From Planctomycetaceae bacterium (GTDB taxonomy: Bacteria > Planctomycetota > Phycisphaerae > SM23-33), in contig JAJFVE010000011.1 in the NCBI GenBank assembly GCA_021371965.1, positions 1 to 57,955 on the forward strand: a DNA stretch of 57,955 nt, in the 5' to 3' direction. How positions within the stretch are numbered: position 1 is the stretch's first letter; each line of letters opens with the position of its first letter. A program made the translations under genes and the position numbers. The notes beneath the pieces were generated by a model that saw nothing but the letters and a program-made list of their open reading frames with translations, was not told the DNA's origin and searched no databases. Of this stretch, positions 1-9,779 are shown piece after piece.

Positions 1-926
1 ATTTCGGCGGCAGTAGTTGGGGTCACGCCGGCGATCTGTACATGAACGGCCACAGCCTCACCGCCAATGACATCAACCTGGGCTGGGCGGGCAGCGGCAA
101 TATTCACCGAACCACGGCGGCCGAAACCCTCACCGCCCATAACTGGCTCAACGTGACCGAGGGCACTCAACTGGTCATGATCGAGGGCGATTCGGCACCC
201 TATTTGCAAGTTGTCAACCCTAATTCGGATGGCGTGTGGGCGCAGGTCACCACAGCGGCAACCTCCAACGTCACGAACCAGGCGCAGATTGCCGGCACTC
301 TGAATCTCGGCGCCGATATGGTCCTGAGCGAGGACTTCTATGCCGGCGGCAGCGGCTGGGGCTTCACCGGGCAGGTGAACATGAAGGGTCATGACATCAC
401 CGCTCGCAGCATCATCTTCGGTTGGGCCGGCGCTGCCGTCACGGACGGCAAGGGCCGATTCTTTGCCGGCGACCTTAACGTCAACGAAGGCAGCACCCCC
501 ACCGTGTTGGGTGGCCTTATCAGCAACCAGATTTCAATCGGCGATGCCTCGACGCTGATCGTCAAGCAGGCCAACAACCAGTTGGACGGATTGACGCTGG
601 ATGGCTCGTCGCTGAGCTTGGGCGGCAGTGGCCTGTTGAGCCTGATTTTTGACAACAAGGAAGTCGCCGGGCTGGACTGGGCGTTCCGCTGGCTGGGCGA
701 CCATGCCACGACCCTGGAAGGCTTGCACACCGCAGGCAAGCTCACATGGGACGGCGCTCCGGCGCTGGATTATCAGGGCAATCCCATCGACGTGAGCATC
801 TTCTACAACGATGCTGATGGCTACACGTACGTCGGGTATACGTCGAACATCCCCGAGCCGGCGACGATGACGCTGCTGGCGATCGGGGCGGCCGGCGTGC
901 TCCTGCGACGCCGCCGCAAGGCGTAG
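1..926 (+). CDS. PEP-CTERM sorted exported protein, 5' truncated
   Basis: The reading frame is open from the left window edge, with no stop before the first ATG at 42, so the N-terminus lies outside the window. The visible 300 or so residues are Gly/Asn-rich, beta-repeat-like sequence; the pattern YAGGSGWGF...MKGHDITA recurs in variant form at the very start (FGGSSWGH...MNGHSLTA), as in autotransporter-type or dockerin-less planctomycetal surface proteins. The C-terminus is a textbook PEP-CTERM sorting signal: IPEPAT, a hydrophobic stretch (MTLLAIGAAGVLL), then RRRRKA. By family knowledge such proteins are exported, processed by an exosortase and retained at the surface or in exopolysaccharide. 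No catalytic domain is visible. A strong hairpin terminator follows. Confidence 0.85.
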   Translation, partial: FGGSSWGHAGDLYMNGHSLTANDINLGWAGSGNIHRTTAAETLTAHNWLNVTEGTQLVMIEGDSAPYLQVVNPNSDGVWAQVTTAATSNVTNQAQIAGTLNLGADMVLSEDFYAGGSGWGFTGQVNMKGHDITARSIIFGWAGAAVTDGKGRFFAGDLNVNEGSTPTVLGGLISNQISIGDASTLIVKQANNQLDGLTLDGSSLSLGGSGLLSLIFDNKEVAGLDWAFRWLGDHATTLEGLHTAGKLTWDGAPALDYQGNPIDVSIFYNDADGYTYVGYTSNIPEPATMTLLAIGAAGVLLRRRRKA

Positions 927-968
927 TGGCACAGCCTTCCCCGGCTGTGTCACAGGCTCCAAGCCTGT
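926..968. repeat. GTGGCA-type palindromic repeat
   Basis: Begins at the stop codon of the PEP-CTERM gene. Two small stem-loops lie side by side: GTGGCACAGCC...GGCTGTGTCAC, then CAGGCT...AGCCTG. It belongs to the dispersed family described under findings. Confidence 0.6.
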
Positions 969-975
969 AATTAGA

Positions 976-1010
976 GAACCGGGCGGCCCCAAAAGCCGCC
1001 CGGTTCTTTC
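976..1010 (+). terminator. Rho-independent terminator of the PEP-CTERM gene
   Basis: A perfect 12-bp G+C-rich stem (GAACCGGGCGGC / GCCGCCCGGTTC, 976-987 with 995-1006), a 7-nt loop, then TTTC. It lies between two converging genes and may stop transcription from both sides. Confidence 0.8.
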
Positions 1011-1047
1011 ATGGAGTCGGCGTCGCTGCTGCCGCACTCCATGGTCA

Positions 1048-2706
1048 CTACCGCTTGATCTTCGCCGCGTCGTAGCTGAAGACGTTGAGGGTCTTGAGCG
1101 TGGCTGCCCCGCCAGCGGCGACGGCCTGCACCTTGGTCACGTCCTTGAGCGGGCGGGCGAACTGGTACATGCCGTTGACCTGCATCACCATCACGCCGCC
1201 GGAAACGGTCAGGCGAATGCGGATCGACTTTTCCCATTCGCGCAGCGGCATCGGCACGCGCATGCCATCGCACGTGAGCCACTTGCCGTCCCACGTCGTC
1301 TCCAGCGCGCGATCGCCACAGAGCTTCAGGCCCATCGTCTTGGCCGCACCGGGCGCGATCTCGGCCTCGACAAGCACAGCGGAGGTGCCCTTGGCAACGT
1401 CGACTGTGGCATGGGCGTCTCGCCCATGCTCTGGGCTTTCCTTTTCCTGCATGGCCGAGACGGCCATGCCACGCACGGGCGAGACGCCCGTGCCACCCAG
1501 CGGTTTATCCGCGATCTGCTGGATCGGCTGGCGCAGCTTCTCGACCTGCGGCATGACTTTGTAGGCAAAATCAAACAGCGGGCAGAAGTTCAGGTGCTGG
1601 CCTCGCTGGGCCATGCCCTTCCAGTCGCCCCATTTGCACCCGGCGCAGCGGTAGAGGAACTCGGTGTTGCCGCCGTCGACGTGCACCAGCCCGCACGCCC
1701 CGGCGCCCCACAGCGCGATCTGCGTGGTGTTGATGATCTTGCCGCCGGCCTGCTCCCACGACGCGAAGCTATGGCTGTGGCCGCCGAAGACATACACGGC
1801 CGCGAACTTCTGCGGCTGAAGCGCCTGCGGCGGTATATTGGGGAAGTGCACGAAGGCGAAGACCGTCGTGCCGGCCTTGACGGCGTCGAGGTCGGCCTTG
1901 AGGAACGCCAGAGCGATATCCGGGATGCCGCACTCGATCTTGCCGCCCTCGGGCCGCACCCAGTCGATGCCCACAAAGTGCGCGCCTCGGTAGTCGAACG
2001 ACCACCGCACCGGCCCGAGGTGCCTGGTGTACGCACCGCCGCCGGCCTGCGGGTCGGGCTTGGACCAGTCCGTCTGGTGCACGCCGACATAATCGTGATT
2101 GCCCGGAACGTAGAAGATCGGCGCCGGCAGCGTGCGGCCGTTCTTCAGGATATCGCTGAACATCTTCTCGGCGCCTTCGGGCGTGGCGTAGCCCATGTCG
2201 CCGGTTTCGACGGTGAACTTGACGGTCTGGCCCATCATCGGAAAGTTCTTGCCCCAGTTGTCAACCACGCCGCCGCTGGAATGGTCGTCGGTGATGTGGG
2301 CGAAGATGAACGGGCCGGTTTCCTTGTCCTCGCGCAGGGCGAAATCGACACCTGCCACATCTTTGATCTGGTCCAGGCGCGCCCACCACTGGCCGACCGG
2401 CCAATGCCCGCTTGGCCAGCTCACCGAGACCACCTGCGAGCCCTTCTGCGGAAACATCTCGTCGTCGCTGACGTCGATCTTGTACGACCCGTCGGCGCCG
2501 GTAACGACGAACTTGACGCTGTCGGTGACTCGCACGCCCACCAGCCCCTTCTCGCCGGCATCGAGCTTGCCATTGCCGTTGGCGTCAAGAAACACCTTGC
2601 CACTGACGGTTTTCGGCGCAGCGGCGGAGCACACAGAGGCCATCAGCAATATGCCTGCAGCAAGAAGAGCGAATGAATGGTTGAATGAGCAAAGGGTTGG
2701 CTTCAT
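1048..2706 (-). CDS. Exported calcineurin-like metallophosphoesterase
   Basis: A 552-aa exported phosphoesterase. The start at 2706 is chosen because it is preceded by AGGAG and opens a signal peptide (MKPTLCSF then a hydrophobic core to ASVCSAAA); the longer open frame upstream is repeat DNA. An SdrD B-like domain follows (SGKVFLDANGNGKLDAGEKG, roughly residues 33-110), then the metal-binding phosphoesterase core with HITDDH, GDMGY, GNHDYVG, a FVHFP histidine and GGHSHSF. This matches the family in which a MetallophosN-type domain precedes the catalytic domain; the substrate is unknown. Odd feature: about 30 residues near residue 420 (GTGVSPV...GRDAHAT) are the translation of a palindromic repeat inserted in frame (1406-1496), before a C-terminal beta domain. 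It is probably monocistronic. Confidence 0.85.
   Translation of the reverse strand: MKPTLCSFNHSFALLAAGILLMASVCSAAAPKTVSGKVFLDANGNGKLDAGEKGLVGVRVTDSVKFVVTGADGSYKIDVSDDEMFPQKGSQVVSVSWPSGHWPVGQWWARLDQIKDVAGVDFALREDKETGPFIFAHITDDHSSGGVVDNWGKNFPMMGQTVKFTVETGDMGYATPEGAEKMFSDILKNGRTLPAPIFYVPGNHDYVGVHQTDWSKPDPQAGGGAYTRHLGPVRWSFDYRGAHFVGIDWVRPEGGKIECGIPDIALAFLKADLDAVKAGTTVFAFVHFPNIPPQALQPQKFAAVYVFGGHSHSFASWEQAGGKIINTTQIALWGAGACGLVHVDGGNTEFLYRCAGCKWGDWKGMAQRGQHLNFCPLFDFAYKVMPQVEKLRQPIQQIADKPLGGTGVSPVRGMAVSAMQEKESPEHGRDAHATVDVAKGTSAVLVEAEIAPGAAKTMGLKLCGDRALETTWDGKWLTCDGMRVPMPLREWEKSIRIRLTVSGGVMVMQVNGMYQFARPLKDVTKVQAVAAGGAATLKTLNVFSYDAAKIKR
1406..1496. repeat. Palindromic repeat inside a coding region
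   Basis: Begins GTGGCATGGGCG and ends GACGCCCGTGCCAC. It contains three mini-palindromes with cores ATGGGCG/CGCCCAT, ATGGCCG/CGGCCAT and CGGGCG/CGCCCG. The host gene reads through it without a stop. Confidence 0.8.
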
Positions 2707-2752
2707 GGACAAGAGATTCTCCTTCGTAACAGAGACCACACGCTCCTGATGA

Positions 2753-2960
2753 GTCCCGCAGGGACGCCAGGATTTAGCCGGAGGCGTGAGCCTCCGGAAC
2801 AAAGCACCTGATTCTACCGCCTCGCAGAGGCGGCAGGTTTTTCGGGAGGGGGCGGCGCGCCTCAAGAAGCCTGCCGCCTCTGCGAGGCGGAACAATAAAA
2901 GGATAATCGTCTTCCGGAGGCTTACGCCTCCGGCTAAATCATGGAGCCTCTTCGAGGCTC
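2753..2960. repeat. Nested long inverted-repeat element
   Basis: Fills the 280-bp spacer between the two phosphoesterase genes. Outer arms 2771-2797 and 2914-2940 match at 26 of 27 positions as inverted repeats, and each arm is itself palindromic (CCGGAGGC / GCCTCCGG). Inner arms 2817-2837 and 2870-2890 are a perfect 21-bp inverted repeat. Small palindromes flank it: GTCCC-GCA-GGGAC at 2753 and GAGCCTC-TTC-GAGGCTC at 2944. No gene is visible. Confidence 0.85.
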
Positions 2961-2986
2961 ATGCACCCATCCATCCATATCACCCG

Positions 2987-4507
2987 CTATAGCTTCCGCG
3001 CTACGAACGTCTTCTCGTCGAGCAGCTTGCCCTGCAGGTCGTAGACCTTCATCGTGCAGGTCTCGCCGGTCAGGTCGAAGACGCAGTAGTGCAGCGAGCC
3101 GGCGATGAAGAGTTTCGAGTACGGATTGCCCGCGGCGGCGCGGCCGCTCTTCTTGTACAGCGGCGCCCCGGCCCCGCCGGCAACAATGCACATGACGCCC
3201 TTGTCGGCCGGGGGTTCGGAGCGTTCATAGTCGTGGTCGTGCCCGGCTACCATCGCCTGCACCTTGTATTTGGCCAGCAGCGGCATGATGACATCTCGGC
3301 ACTCGAAGGCGGGCTGCTCGCCGCGCCCGTGCGGGCCTGACGACCAGGCCGGGTAGTGCGTCAGGAAGAAGACAAACTTCTCCTTTGACGCATCGAGCAC
3401 GCCCTGGAGCCACTGGATGTTCTTTGAGCCGGCTTTCCAATCCTCCGCCCCGTCAATGCCGATGAACAGCGCGCCGCCGATGGTCTGCGACCAGTTCATC
3501 GACCGCCCGTCGCCGCCGGGGCTGTAGATCATCTCGGCGTAGATCGGCGCGTGGTCCTCGTGATTGCCGATCACCGAATACAGCGGCACGGTGGCGAAGA
3601 GTTCCTTGGCCGGAGCGAAGAACTCGCTGTCCCACAACTCGTCCAGCGGGCCGCTGCTGACGGTGTCGCCGGTGAAGAAGAACACCTCCGGGGCGGACTT
3701 GAGCGACGCCGCGGCCACATTCTTCCACCCACCGGGGTTCGAGCGGCTGTCGCCGGCGATCACGAAGCGAAAACCCTCGGGGTTGCGACCCGGCACGGTC
3801 ACCTCAAAGGGCCCTGCCGTTGCCGAGGCCGCCCCGACGCGGGCGGTCACGGTGTACTGGAACTTGATTATCCCCGGCGGCAGCGGCACCTTCAGCCGGT
3901 GGATGTACCCGCGCGAGCTGGTGGCCTTACACCGCTCTTTCCCAACGCCGGCCTCGGCCGTCACCTCGGCCGGAATGTTCGTGCGGCAGGTGACGGTGAA
4001 GTAGTCGGCCCCGACGTGCCCCAGCACGGGCCCGGACTGAATCGCCACAGCCGCCGGCGGCAAAATCTCCAGCCGCGGGGCAACCACGACCGCCGCGGCG
4101 GCGTCGAGCTTGTTGGTGTACTTGCCGCTGGCCACCAGCACGTTCTTGCCCTTGACGAGGTACTTGGCGCAGTCCAGCGGGATGGACTGATACATCATGC
4201 CATCGAGCGGGCCGGCGACGGCCTTGCCGTTGATGGTGTAGCTCGGGGCGGCCCCAAGGTTGGGGTCGGCCGCCAGGAACATCCCGCCATAGGCCACCGG
4301 GTCGTCGATCTGAAACTCCGCCCGAGCCGCCACCGCCGCCACCGCCAGCGGACGCAGCTCCTGCCTGGCCAGCGTAAAGGTCTTGCCCTCGTCGGCCGAA
4401 TACGTCCAGGCCGCCTTGGTCAGCGGCAGATTGATCTGCGGGTCGTCGCCCATCGCGGCTGAAGCGGTCAGCACGAACAGCAGCGAGGCAATCAGAGCGT
4501 TACGCAT
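2987..4507 (-). CDS. Exported purple-acid-phosphatase-like phosphoesterase
   Basis: 506 aa. The start at 4507 has GGAG seven bases upstream and opens a signal peptide (MRNALIASLLFVLTASAAMG). The N-terminal half (about 25-250) is beta-rich, probably a carbohydrate-binding or fibronectin-like module. The C-terminal catalytic domain shows the purple acid phosphatase signature set: IAGDSR, FFTGDTV, VIGNHEDH, THYPAWSSGPHG and GHDHDYER. By family it should be a secreted dinuclear-metal phosphomonoesterase; the natural substrate cannot be read from sequence. It lies beside another exported phosphoesterase in the same orientation but with 280 bp of repeats between, so the two are probably not co-transcribed. 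Confidence 0.85.
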   Translation of the reverse strand: MRNALIASLLFVLTASAAMGDDPQINLPLTKAAWTYSADEGKTFTLARQELRPLAVAAVAARAEFQIDDPVAYGGMFLAADPNLGAAPSYTINGKAVAGPLDGMMYQSIPLDCAKYLVKGKNVLVASGKYTNKLDAAAAVVVAPRLEILPPAAVAIQSGPVLGHVGADYFTVTCRTNIPAEVTAEAGVGKERCKATSSRGYIHRLKVPLPPGIIKFQYTVTARVGAASATAGPFEVTVPGRNPEGFRFVIAGDSRSNPGGWKNVAAASLKSAPEVFFFTGDTVSSGPLDELWDSEFFAPAKELFATVPLYSVIGNHEDHAPIYAEMIYSPGGDGRSMNWSQTIGGALFIGIDGAEDWKAGSKNIQWLQGVLDASKEKFVFFLTHYPAWSSGPHGRGEQPAFECRDVIMPLLAKYKVQAMVAGHDHDYERSEPPADKGVMCIVAGGAGAPLYKKSGRAAAGNPYSKLFIAGSLHYCVFDLTGETCTMKVYDLQGKLLDEKTFVARKL

Positions 4508-4601
4508 CAACAATCTCCATTTCGCAGAGTTCCCCCGCGACATGGATGATATCCCGTCGCCCGCGGCGTAGGAAATCTTCTTTCGTATGGGTGGCATGGA
4601 A

Positions 4602-4640
4602 GTGGCACAGGTTTCCAGCCTGTGTGAAAGGCTGTGCCAC
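4602..4640. repeat. Palindromic repeat
   Basis: GTGGCACAG...CTGTGCCAC inverted arms (4602-4610 and 4632-4640) around a smaller CAGG/CCTG pair. It lies in the 332-bp gap 4508-4839, which otherwise holds only the promoter at 4698. Confidence 0.7.
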
Positions 4641-4697
4641 CGAGAGGGCGGGACGCCGGTGCTACTGGGGACGCGCATGCTGCTGTGCGGCTACGCC

Positions 4698-4726
4698 TTG
4701 ACATGGGCGGCGGAATTTCATACTTA
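4698..4726 (+). promoter_or_regulatory. Putative sigma70-type promoter of the Gld operon
   Basis: TTGACA at 4698-4703, a 17-bp spacer, then TACTTA at 4721-4726, followed by an A+T-rich TAAAGG. The -35 is consensus and the -10 is weak. It would give a leader of about 105 nt before the ATP-binding subunit gene. Confidence 0.45.
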
Positions 4727-4839
4727 TAAAGGTCTACGCTCCCACCCCGGGAGGCGGGCAATGGGATTTTCACTCCGAACCGCCGGGAACTGCGTTCATC
4801 CGGGGAGCGTACAAAGACACGACTCGTTGAGGATAGTCT

Positions 4840-5817
4840 ATGATTGACGTCAAGAACCTCACCAAGTGGTACGGGCCGGTGCTGGCGGTCGACAATATCT
4901 CCTTCCACATCGAGAAGGGCACGATCGTCGGCTTCCTGGGCCCCAACGGCGCCGGCAAGAGCACCACGCTGAAGATCCTCACCTGCTACCTGCCGGCCAC
5001 CAGCGGCACGGTCACCGTGGCCGGCTGCGACGTGCTGTCGCAGTCGCTGGCGGTGCGGCGGCAGGTGGGGTACATGCCCGAGTCAGTCCCGCTCTACGGC
5101 GAGATGCGCGTGCGCGACTACCTGATGTTCCGCGCAGCTCTGCGCGACATCCCCTCGGCCAAGCGCAAAGCGGCTGTCGAGCGCGTGGCCGAGCGGTGCT
5201 GGCTGAGCAAGCCCGAGGACATGATGCGCCGCCGCCTGGACGAGCTCTCCCGCGGCTACAAGCAGCGCGTGGGGCTGGCCGAGGTGCTGCTGCACAACCC
5301 GGCCGTGCTGGTGCTGGACGAGCCGACCATCGGCCTGGACCCCGCCCAGGTGCGGTCGATGCGCGAGCTGGTGAAGGAGCTGGCCGGCGAGCACACCGTC
5401 ATCCTCTCCAGCCACATCCTGGCCGAGGTCGAGCAGATCTGCAGCCACCTGATCATCATCGCCGGCGGACACCTGGCCGCGGCGGGAACACCCGCCCAGC
5501 TTCGCCAGAGAGTCACCGGACCGTCCAAGGTCATCGCCGAACTTCGCGGCGCCGACGGGGAGGACCTGGCCAAGGCCGTCAAAGCCATCAAGGGCGTTCG
5601 CGAAGTCGAACACACCGCTCACGGCAACTGGACCCGCCTGGTCATCGCCGGCGACAGCGACGCCGACCTGCGGGCCGACGTGGCGGCGATGGCCGCCGAG
5701 GCTGGATACGCCCTGCGCGAGCTGCGGCGCGAGGTCGGGTCGGTGGAAGATTACTTCGTCCAGATTACGTATCAGCAGAACATGCAGGCCGGCAACCGCG
5801 TTGCCACGCCCGCCTGA
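4840..5817 (+). CDS. GldA-type ABC transporter ATP-binding subunit
   Basis: 325 aa. Walker A GPNGAGKST (about residues 35-43), signature LSRGYKQRVG, Walker B VLVLDEPTIGLDP and the H-loop SSHIL are all intact, so it should hydrolyse ATP. A roughly 100-residue C-terminal extension with an FVQITYQ-like end is typical of ABC-2 exporters of the GldA/CcmA-like class. It starts 9 nt after GAGG. It is the first gene of a four-gene operon with permease, GldG-like and DUF4340 proteins. In Bacteroidetes GldA-GldF-GldG is needed for gliding; in planctomycetes and other phyla the same set occurs without gliding, and the substrate is unknown. Confidence 0.9.
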   Translation: MIDVKNLTKWYGPVLAVDNISFHIEKGTIVGFLGPNGAGKSTTLKILTCYLPATSGTVTVAGCDVLSQSLAVRRQVGYMPESVPLYGEMRVRDYLMFRAALRDIPSAKRKAAVERVAERCWLSKPEDMMRRRLDELSRGYKQRVGLAEVLLHNPAVLVLDEPTIGLDPAQVRSMRELVKELAGEHTVILSSHILAEVEQICSHLIIIAGGHLAAAGTPAQLRQRVTGPSKVIAELRGADGEDLAKAVKAIKGVREVEHTAHGNWTRLVIAGDSDADLRADVAAMAAEAGYALRELRREVGSVEDYFVQITYQQNMQAGNRVATPA

Positions 5818-5836
5818 GATCAGAGGAGCTTGGCCG

Positions 5837-6586
5837 ATGTTGAAGACCCTGGTGCTGGCCCGGCGGGAAATGGCCGCTTATTTCTTCTCGCCCGTGGCGT
5901 ACGTGATCGGAGCGCTCTTCCTGGCCGGAAGCGCGGCGGTGTTCTTCTTCGGCCTGAGCCCGCTGGGCATCCCCATCTTCGAGCCGGTGCTGGCCTCGGG
6001 CTCGACGGCGTCGCTGCGGCCTCTGTTTGAAGCGATGGCCGCGATCATGGTCTTCGCCGCCCCGTTGCTGACGATGCGCCTGATGAGCGAGGAGTTCCGC
6101 AGCGGGACCATCGAGACGCTCATGACCGCCCCGGTCACCGACGTGCAGGTCGTGCTGGGCAAGTTCCTGGGCGTGATGGGCTTCTATGCGGCGCTGCTGG
6201 CCAGCACCACCGTGCTGCTGGCTGTGATGGCCGCCTACTCCAAGCCCGACATCGGCGTGGCGATCAGCGGATACATCGGCATGCTGCTGCTGGGCGCGGC
6301 GTTCCTGGCCGTGGGCCTGTTCGCCTCGACGCTGACGGAGTACCAGATCGTGGCCGTCATCGTCGGCGTGGCGATGCTGTCGGTCTTCGCCCTGCTGATG
6401 CAGTTCCTGATGACGCACCTGGGCGAACCGTGGAACCTGATCGCCGGGCGGCTCAGCGCGCTGGACTACTTCCGCTCGTTCGCCCGCGGGACGATCGACA
6501 CGCGCGCCCTGGCGTTCTTCCTGACTACGGCGGCGCTGTTCCTCTTTCTGAGCATCAAGACACTGGAGTCTCGACGATGGCGATGA
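5837..6586 (+). CDS. ABC-2 permease (GldF-like)
   Basis: 249 aa. The start at 5837 is chosen over an upstream in-frame ATG because GAGGAG sits just before it and the protein then begins MLKTLVLARREMAAYFFSP, the usual start of this family. Six membrane segments alternate with short loops; the loop EEFRSGTIETLMTAPVTD is the characteristic ABC-2 coupling-helix region. It lies 19 nt downstream of the ATPase gene and overlaps the next gene by 10 nt, so it is co-translated. It should form the membrane channel half of the exporter driven by the preceding ATPase. Confidence 0.9.
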   Translation: MLKTLVLARREMAAYFFSPVAYVIGALFLAGSAAVFFFGLSPLGIPIFEPVLASGSTASLRPLFEAMAAIMVFAAPLLTMRLMSEEFRSGTIETLMTAPVTDVQVVLGKFLGVMGFYAALLASTTVLLAVMAAYSKPDIGVAISGYIGMLLLGAAFLAVGLFASTLTEYQIVAVIVGVAMLSVFALLMQFLMTHLGEPWNLIAGRLSALDYFRSFARGTIDTRALAFFLTTAALFLFLSIKTLESRRWR

Positions 6587-9500
6587 CGCATTCCTCCCAC
6601 GCCCCCACCAGCCTGATGGACCGCTCCGCCTCGCGCCTGGCGTCCATGGCCTCGATGATCGTCTCGCTGGTGGCCATCACGGCCATCGTGACGTGCATGA
6701 TCTTCTCGGCCAAGCTGAACGCCACGCTCACGACGTACCTGTTTGTCTGGCTGCTGCTGCTGGCGCTGGTGCTGGCGGCGGGCATCCAGATGTTCATGGG
6801 CCAGGTCTGGGGCCTGTGGCTGAGCCTGGTCTTCTACCTGGTGGTGGCCGGCGGAGCGATGGTGGCCCTGGTGGGCGCCATGCTCGCGGCAGGGGCGGGC
6901 GGGCCCTCGCCGGCGTGGTGGACGGACCTGGTCAAAGACACCGCCATGCCCGCCAACGTCATCGTGCTGCTGATTCCGTTGCTGGGCGCCGGAGCGGTCA
7001 TGAGCGTGATGATGGTGCAGGCCTCGGCGGCAGCTGGCCGCCTGCGATACGCCGCGATGGTCAGCGTGACCGTCGCCGTGGCCGTGACGCTGGCGTTCGT
7101 GATCAACCTTATCGCCCAGAGCGACTATGCGCGATGGAACATGGAAAGCTCCGGCGCGGGCGTCTCCGACCGCACCAATCAGATCCTCAAGTCGCTCGAC
7201 CAGCCCGTCACGCTGACGTGCGCCTACTCAGCGACGGACAAGGCTGCCGCCGAGATCTCGCGCGAGTACGGCCCGCGCACGCTCGAACTGCTGCGGGACA
7301 TGGCTGACCGCTGCGACAAGATCAAAGTCGTCGACGCCTCCAGCGACGTGGCCAAGGCCCGCGTCATCGCCCGACTCAGCCAGGGAGAGTCCGAGAAGTT
7401 CAAGGCCCATGACAAGTTCCTCAAGAGCTTCGACGCCCAGGGCAAGTCGATCTCCGACACGCTGCTGCAGAACCGCCAGCGATGGGAGAAGGCCGCCGGC
7501 GCCACCTTCCTGAACCTCTGGGGCCTGACGCCCCGCGTGGCGGTCGTCCTCAACCGCCAGTCGCAGCAGCTTTCGCAGACGCACCGCCAGGTCCAGGCCG
7601 ATATCAAAGGCGCCGCCCTGCCCGACTACGCCAAGCTCACCCAGGACGTCCAGACCTCCCTCAAGGAAACCAGCCAGGCCCTGGAGGAACTGAACGTCCT
7701 GATGGTCCACCTGAGCGAACTGCCCGCGGCCGTGAACAAGAACGCCAAGGGCACGCTCGACTGCGCCGACGAGGCGCTGGCGGCCGCCATGACCATGGCC
7801 CGCGCCATCGGCTCGCCCGACAAGCCCGCCCCGGAAGACCCCTCCGCCGTGCTGGGGCAGTTCATCACCGCGGCGCGCGAGGCGGCCAAGAAATCCGCCG
7901 CCGTCGCGACCTCGCTGGACAACGTGGCCGGCGCGGCCGACGGCCGCATCGTCAATAGCTGCCGCGCCATGCAGGACGAAGTCGAGGCCAGCCCCGACCA
8001 GCCCGTCAAGGTCCGTGGAATGCTCGGCGACATCTACCGCCAGCGGGCCCAGTTGATCGACGCCCTGGCCGTCGACGCCGAGGGCTATATCGCCGCGGCC
8101 AAGAAGGAATACCAGGCCGAAATGGTCGCCCGCATGCGCAAGCAGGTCGTCTGGCTCGCCCTGGCGCTGCGCCAGGCGCGCGAGAAGCTCGACACCGGCC
8201 TGAAACAACTTTCAGCGGCCGACCCCCTCTCCGAAAGCTTCTTCACCCAGGCGCGCGAGGGCACGCTCTTCGGCTCGGCCGACAAGACCGTCAAGGGCCT
8301 GATCGAGCAGCTCGACAAGCTGCCCAAACTCGAATCGACCTCGCTGGCCGCCGACCTGCGAAAAGACAACATCATCATCGTCGACGTCGGCGGCAAGAAT
8401 AAGGTCGTCGACTTCGACCAGGTCTGGACGCCGCGCAACGCCACTCCCTGGTCGGCGGGCAAGGAAGAAACGCTGCGGGCATTCAATGGCGACACGGCCG
8501 TCGCCTCGGCAATCCTGGCCAAGACCTCCAAGCCTTTCGCGACGGTATGGCTGACCTACTTCGAGGTCCCCTCGGCCCAGCGCAATCCCGAAGGCATGGC
8601 GCCGCTGTCGCCGGAGCAGTTCCGCACGTTGACGCAGCGGCTTGAGGAGAGCAACTTCGTCGTGCGGCGATGGAACCTGGCCGAGCCCAAACCGGCCGCC
8701 AAGGCCGACGATCCGTCCGCGCAGGTGCTGCTGATCCTGCCGCCGCCGTCGGGTCCGGCCGATCCGGCCAACCCCGACAGCCGCTTCGGTCCCGAGCACC
8801 TCGGGCGGCTCAAGGAAGCTATCGACTCGGGCATCGGGGCGATCTTCCTGGGCATGTTCATTCCGCCGCGCCAGACGATGTACGGCATGGCGCCCATGAG
8901 CCCGGCGTACATGCTCAACGACTACCTGCGCCAGAACTGGGGCGTCGAGGTCAAGAGCGAGTTCCTGCTCATCCGCGCCATGACCGACCCCAGCGACCCC
9001 AATCGGTTCAAGGTCAGCCGCCAGCGCATCAGCTACGTGCCGCTCAATGACTACACCGACCACCCCATCGTCAAACCCCTCCAGGGCCAGCGCACGCTCT
9101 GGCAGGGCGTCTGCCCGCTGCAGGAGACCGCCACCAAGGTCCCCAACGTCACCCTCACGCCGCTGCTGAGCGTTCCGGCTGCATGGCACGACACCTGGGC
9201 CACCGCCCGAATCCAGGAACTGGTGGCCCGCCTGTACAGCAACGAGTCCAGCCAGATCTGGCCCGAGTACGACCAGGGCGACATGCGGACGCCCTTCCCG
9301 GTGGCGATCGCGGCCGTGCGCGACGGCAAAGCCAAGGCTGACTCCCGCCCCGCCGCCACGCAGGGCGCCGCCACCCAGGGCCAGGGCGCCGCGCGCATCG
9401 TGGTGCTGTCGCTGACGCCCGGGCTGGTCGACAACTACATCGATCAGCAGGTTGAGACGGAAGACGTCAAAGGCGCCATCACGCTGGCGCCGGCGCCGCG

Positions 9501-9696
9501 GGCCAACGCCGACCTGATCGCCAATAGCGTGTACTGGCTCATCGGGCAGACCAACTACATCGCCGCCGGACCGGCCAACACCGACGTCGTCAACATCAAC
9601 GACCAGTCCCGCCGACTGCTGGCGGTGCTGCTGATCGTCGTGCTGCCGCTGATGGTAGTGATGGCCGGCGTCACGGTCATGACGCTGCGCCGCTGA
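6577..9696 (+). CDS. GldG-like ABC transport auxiliary protein with coiled coil
   Basis: 1039 aa, roughly twice the usual GldG length. The start at 6577 overlaps the permease stop. About five membrane segments occupy residues 20-175 ([31 protein letters not shown] and others). A large extracytoplasmic region begins near 185 and matches the GldG/ABC-type uncharacterised domain ([15 protein letters not shown], later a long [13 protein letters not shown]...LEESNF stretch and [13 protein letters not shown]). An Ala/Gln/Lys-rich, probably coiled-coil insert spans about 260-590. It ends in one membrane helix ([19 protein letters not shown]) and MTLRR. The insert is the unusual part. It probably works as a periplasmic or linking subunit of the exporter. 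Confidence 0.8.
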   Translation: MAMTHSSHAPTSLMDRSASRLASMASMIVSLVAITAIVTCMIFSAKLNATLTTYLFVWLLLLALVLAAGIQMFMGQVWGLWLSLVFYLVVAGGAMVALVGAMLAAGAGGPSPAWWTDLVKDTAMPANVIVLLIPLLGAGAVMSVMMVQASAAAGRLRYAAMVSVTVAVAVTLAFVINLIAQSDYARWNMESSGAGVSDRTNQILKSLDQPVTLTCAYSATDKAAAEISREYGPRTLELLRDMADRCDKIKVVDASSDVAKARVIARLSQGESEKFKAHDKFLKSFDAQGKSISDTLLQNRQRWEKAAGATFLNLWGLTPRVAVVLNRQSQQLSQTHRQVQADIKGAALPDYAKLTQDVQTSLKETSQALEELNVLMVHLSELPAAVNKNAKGTLDCADEALAAAMTMARAIGSPDKPAPEDPSAVLGQFITAAREAAKKSAAVATSLDNVAGAADGRIVNSCRAMQDEVEASPDQPVKVRGMLGDIYRQRAQLIDALAVDAEGYIAAAKKEYQAEMVARMRKQVVWLALALRQAREKLDTGLKQLSAADPLSESFFTQAREGTLFGSADKTVKGLIEQLDKLPKLESTSLAADLRKDNIIIVDVGGKNKVVDFDQVWTPRNATPWSAGKEETLRAFNGDTAVASAILAKTSKPFATVWLTYFEVPSAQRNPEGMAPLSPEQFRTLTQRLEESNFVVRRWNLAEPKPAAKADDPSAQVLLILPPPSGPADPANPDSRFGPEHLGRLKEAIDSGIGAIFLGMFIPPRQTMYGMAPMSPAYMLNDYLRQNWGVEVKSEFLLIRAMTDPSDPNRFKVSRQRISYVPLNDYTDHPIVKPLQGQRTLWQGVCPLQETATKVPNVTLTPLLSVPAAWHDTWATARIQELVARLYSNESSQIWPEYDQGDMRTPFPVAIAAVRDGKAKADSRPAATQGAATQGQGAARIVVLSLTPGLVDNYIDQQVETEDVKGAITLAPAPRANADLIANSVYWLIGQTNYIAAGPANTDVVNINDQSRRLLAVLLIVVLPLMVVMAGVTVMTLRR

Positions 9697-9705
9697 GCCA
9701 CGAAG

Positions 9706-9762
9706 GTGGCACGGCCGTCCCGGCCGTGCAGAGCAAGAGCATGGGCGAGACGCCCATGCCAC
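9706..9762. repeat. Palindromic repeat between operon genes
   Basis: Starts GTGGCACGGCCGTCC and ends GACGCCCATGCCAC, holding two mini-palindromes (ACGGCCG/CGGCCGT and ATGGGCG/CGCCCAT). It fills most of the 83-bp gap inside the Gld operon and could act as an RNA-stability or attenuation element. Confidence 0.8.
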
Positions 9763-9779
9763 CCAGAGAGAACGAGACG

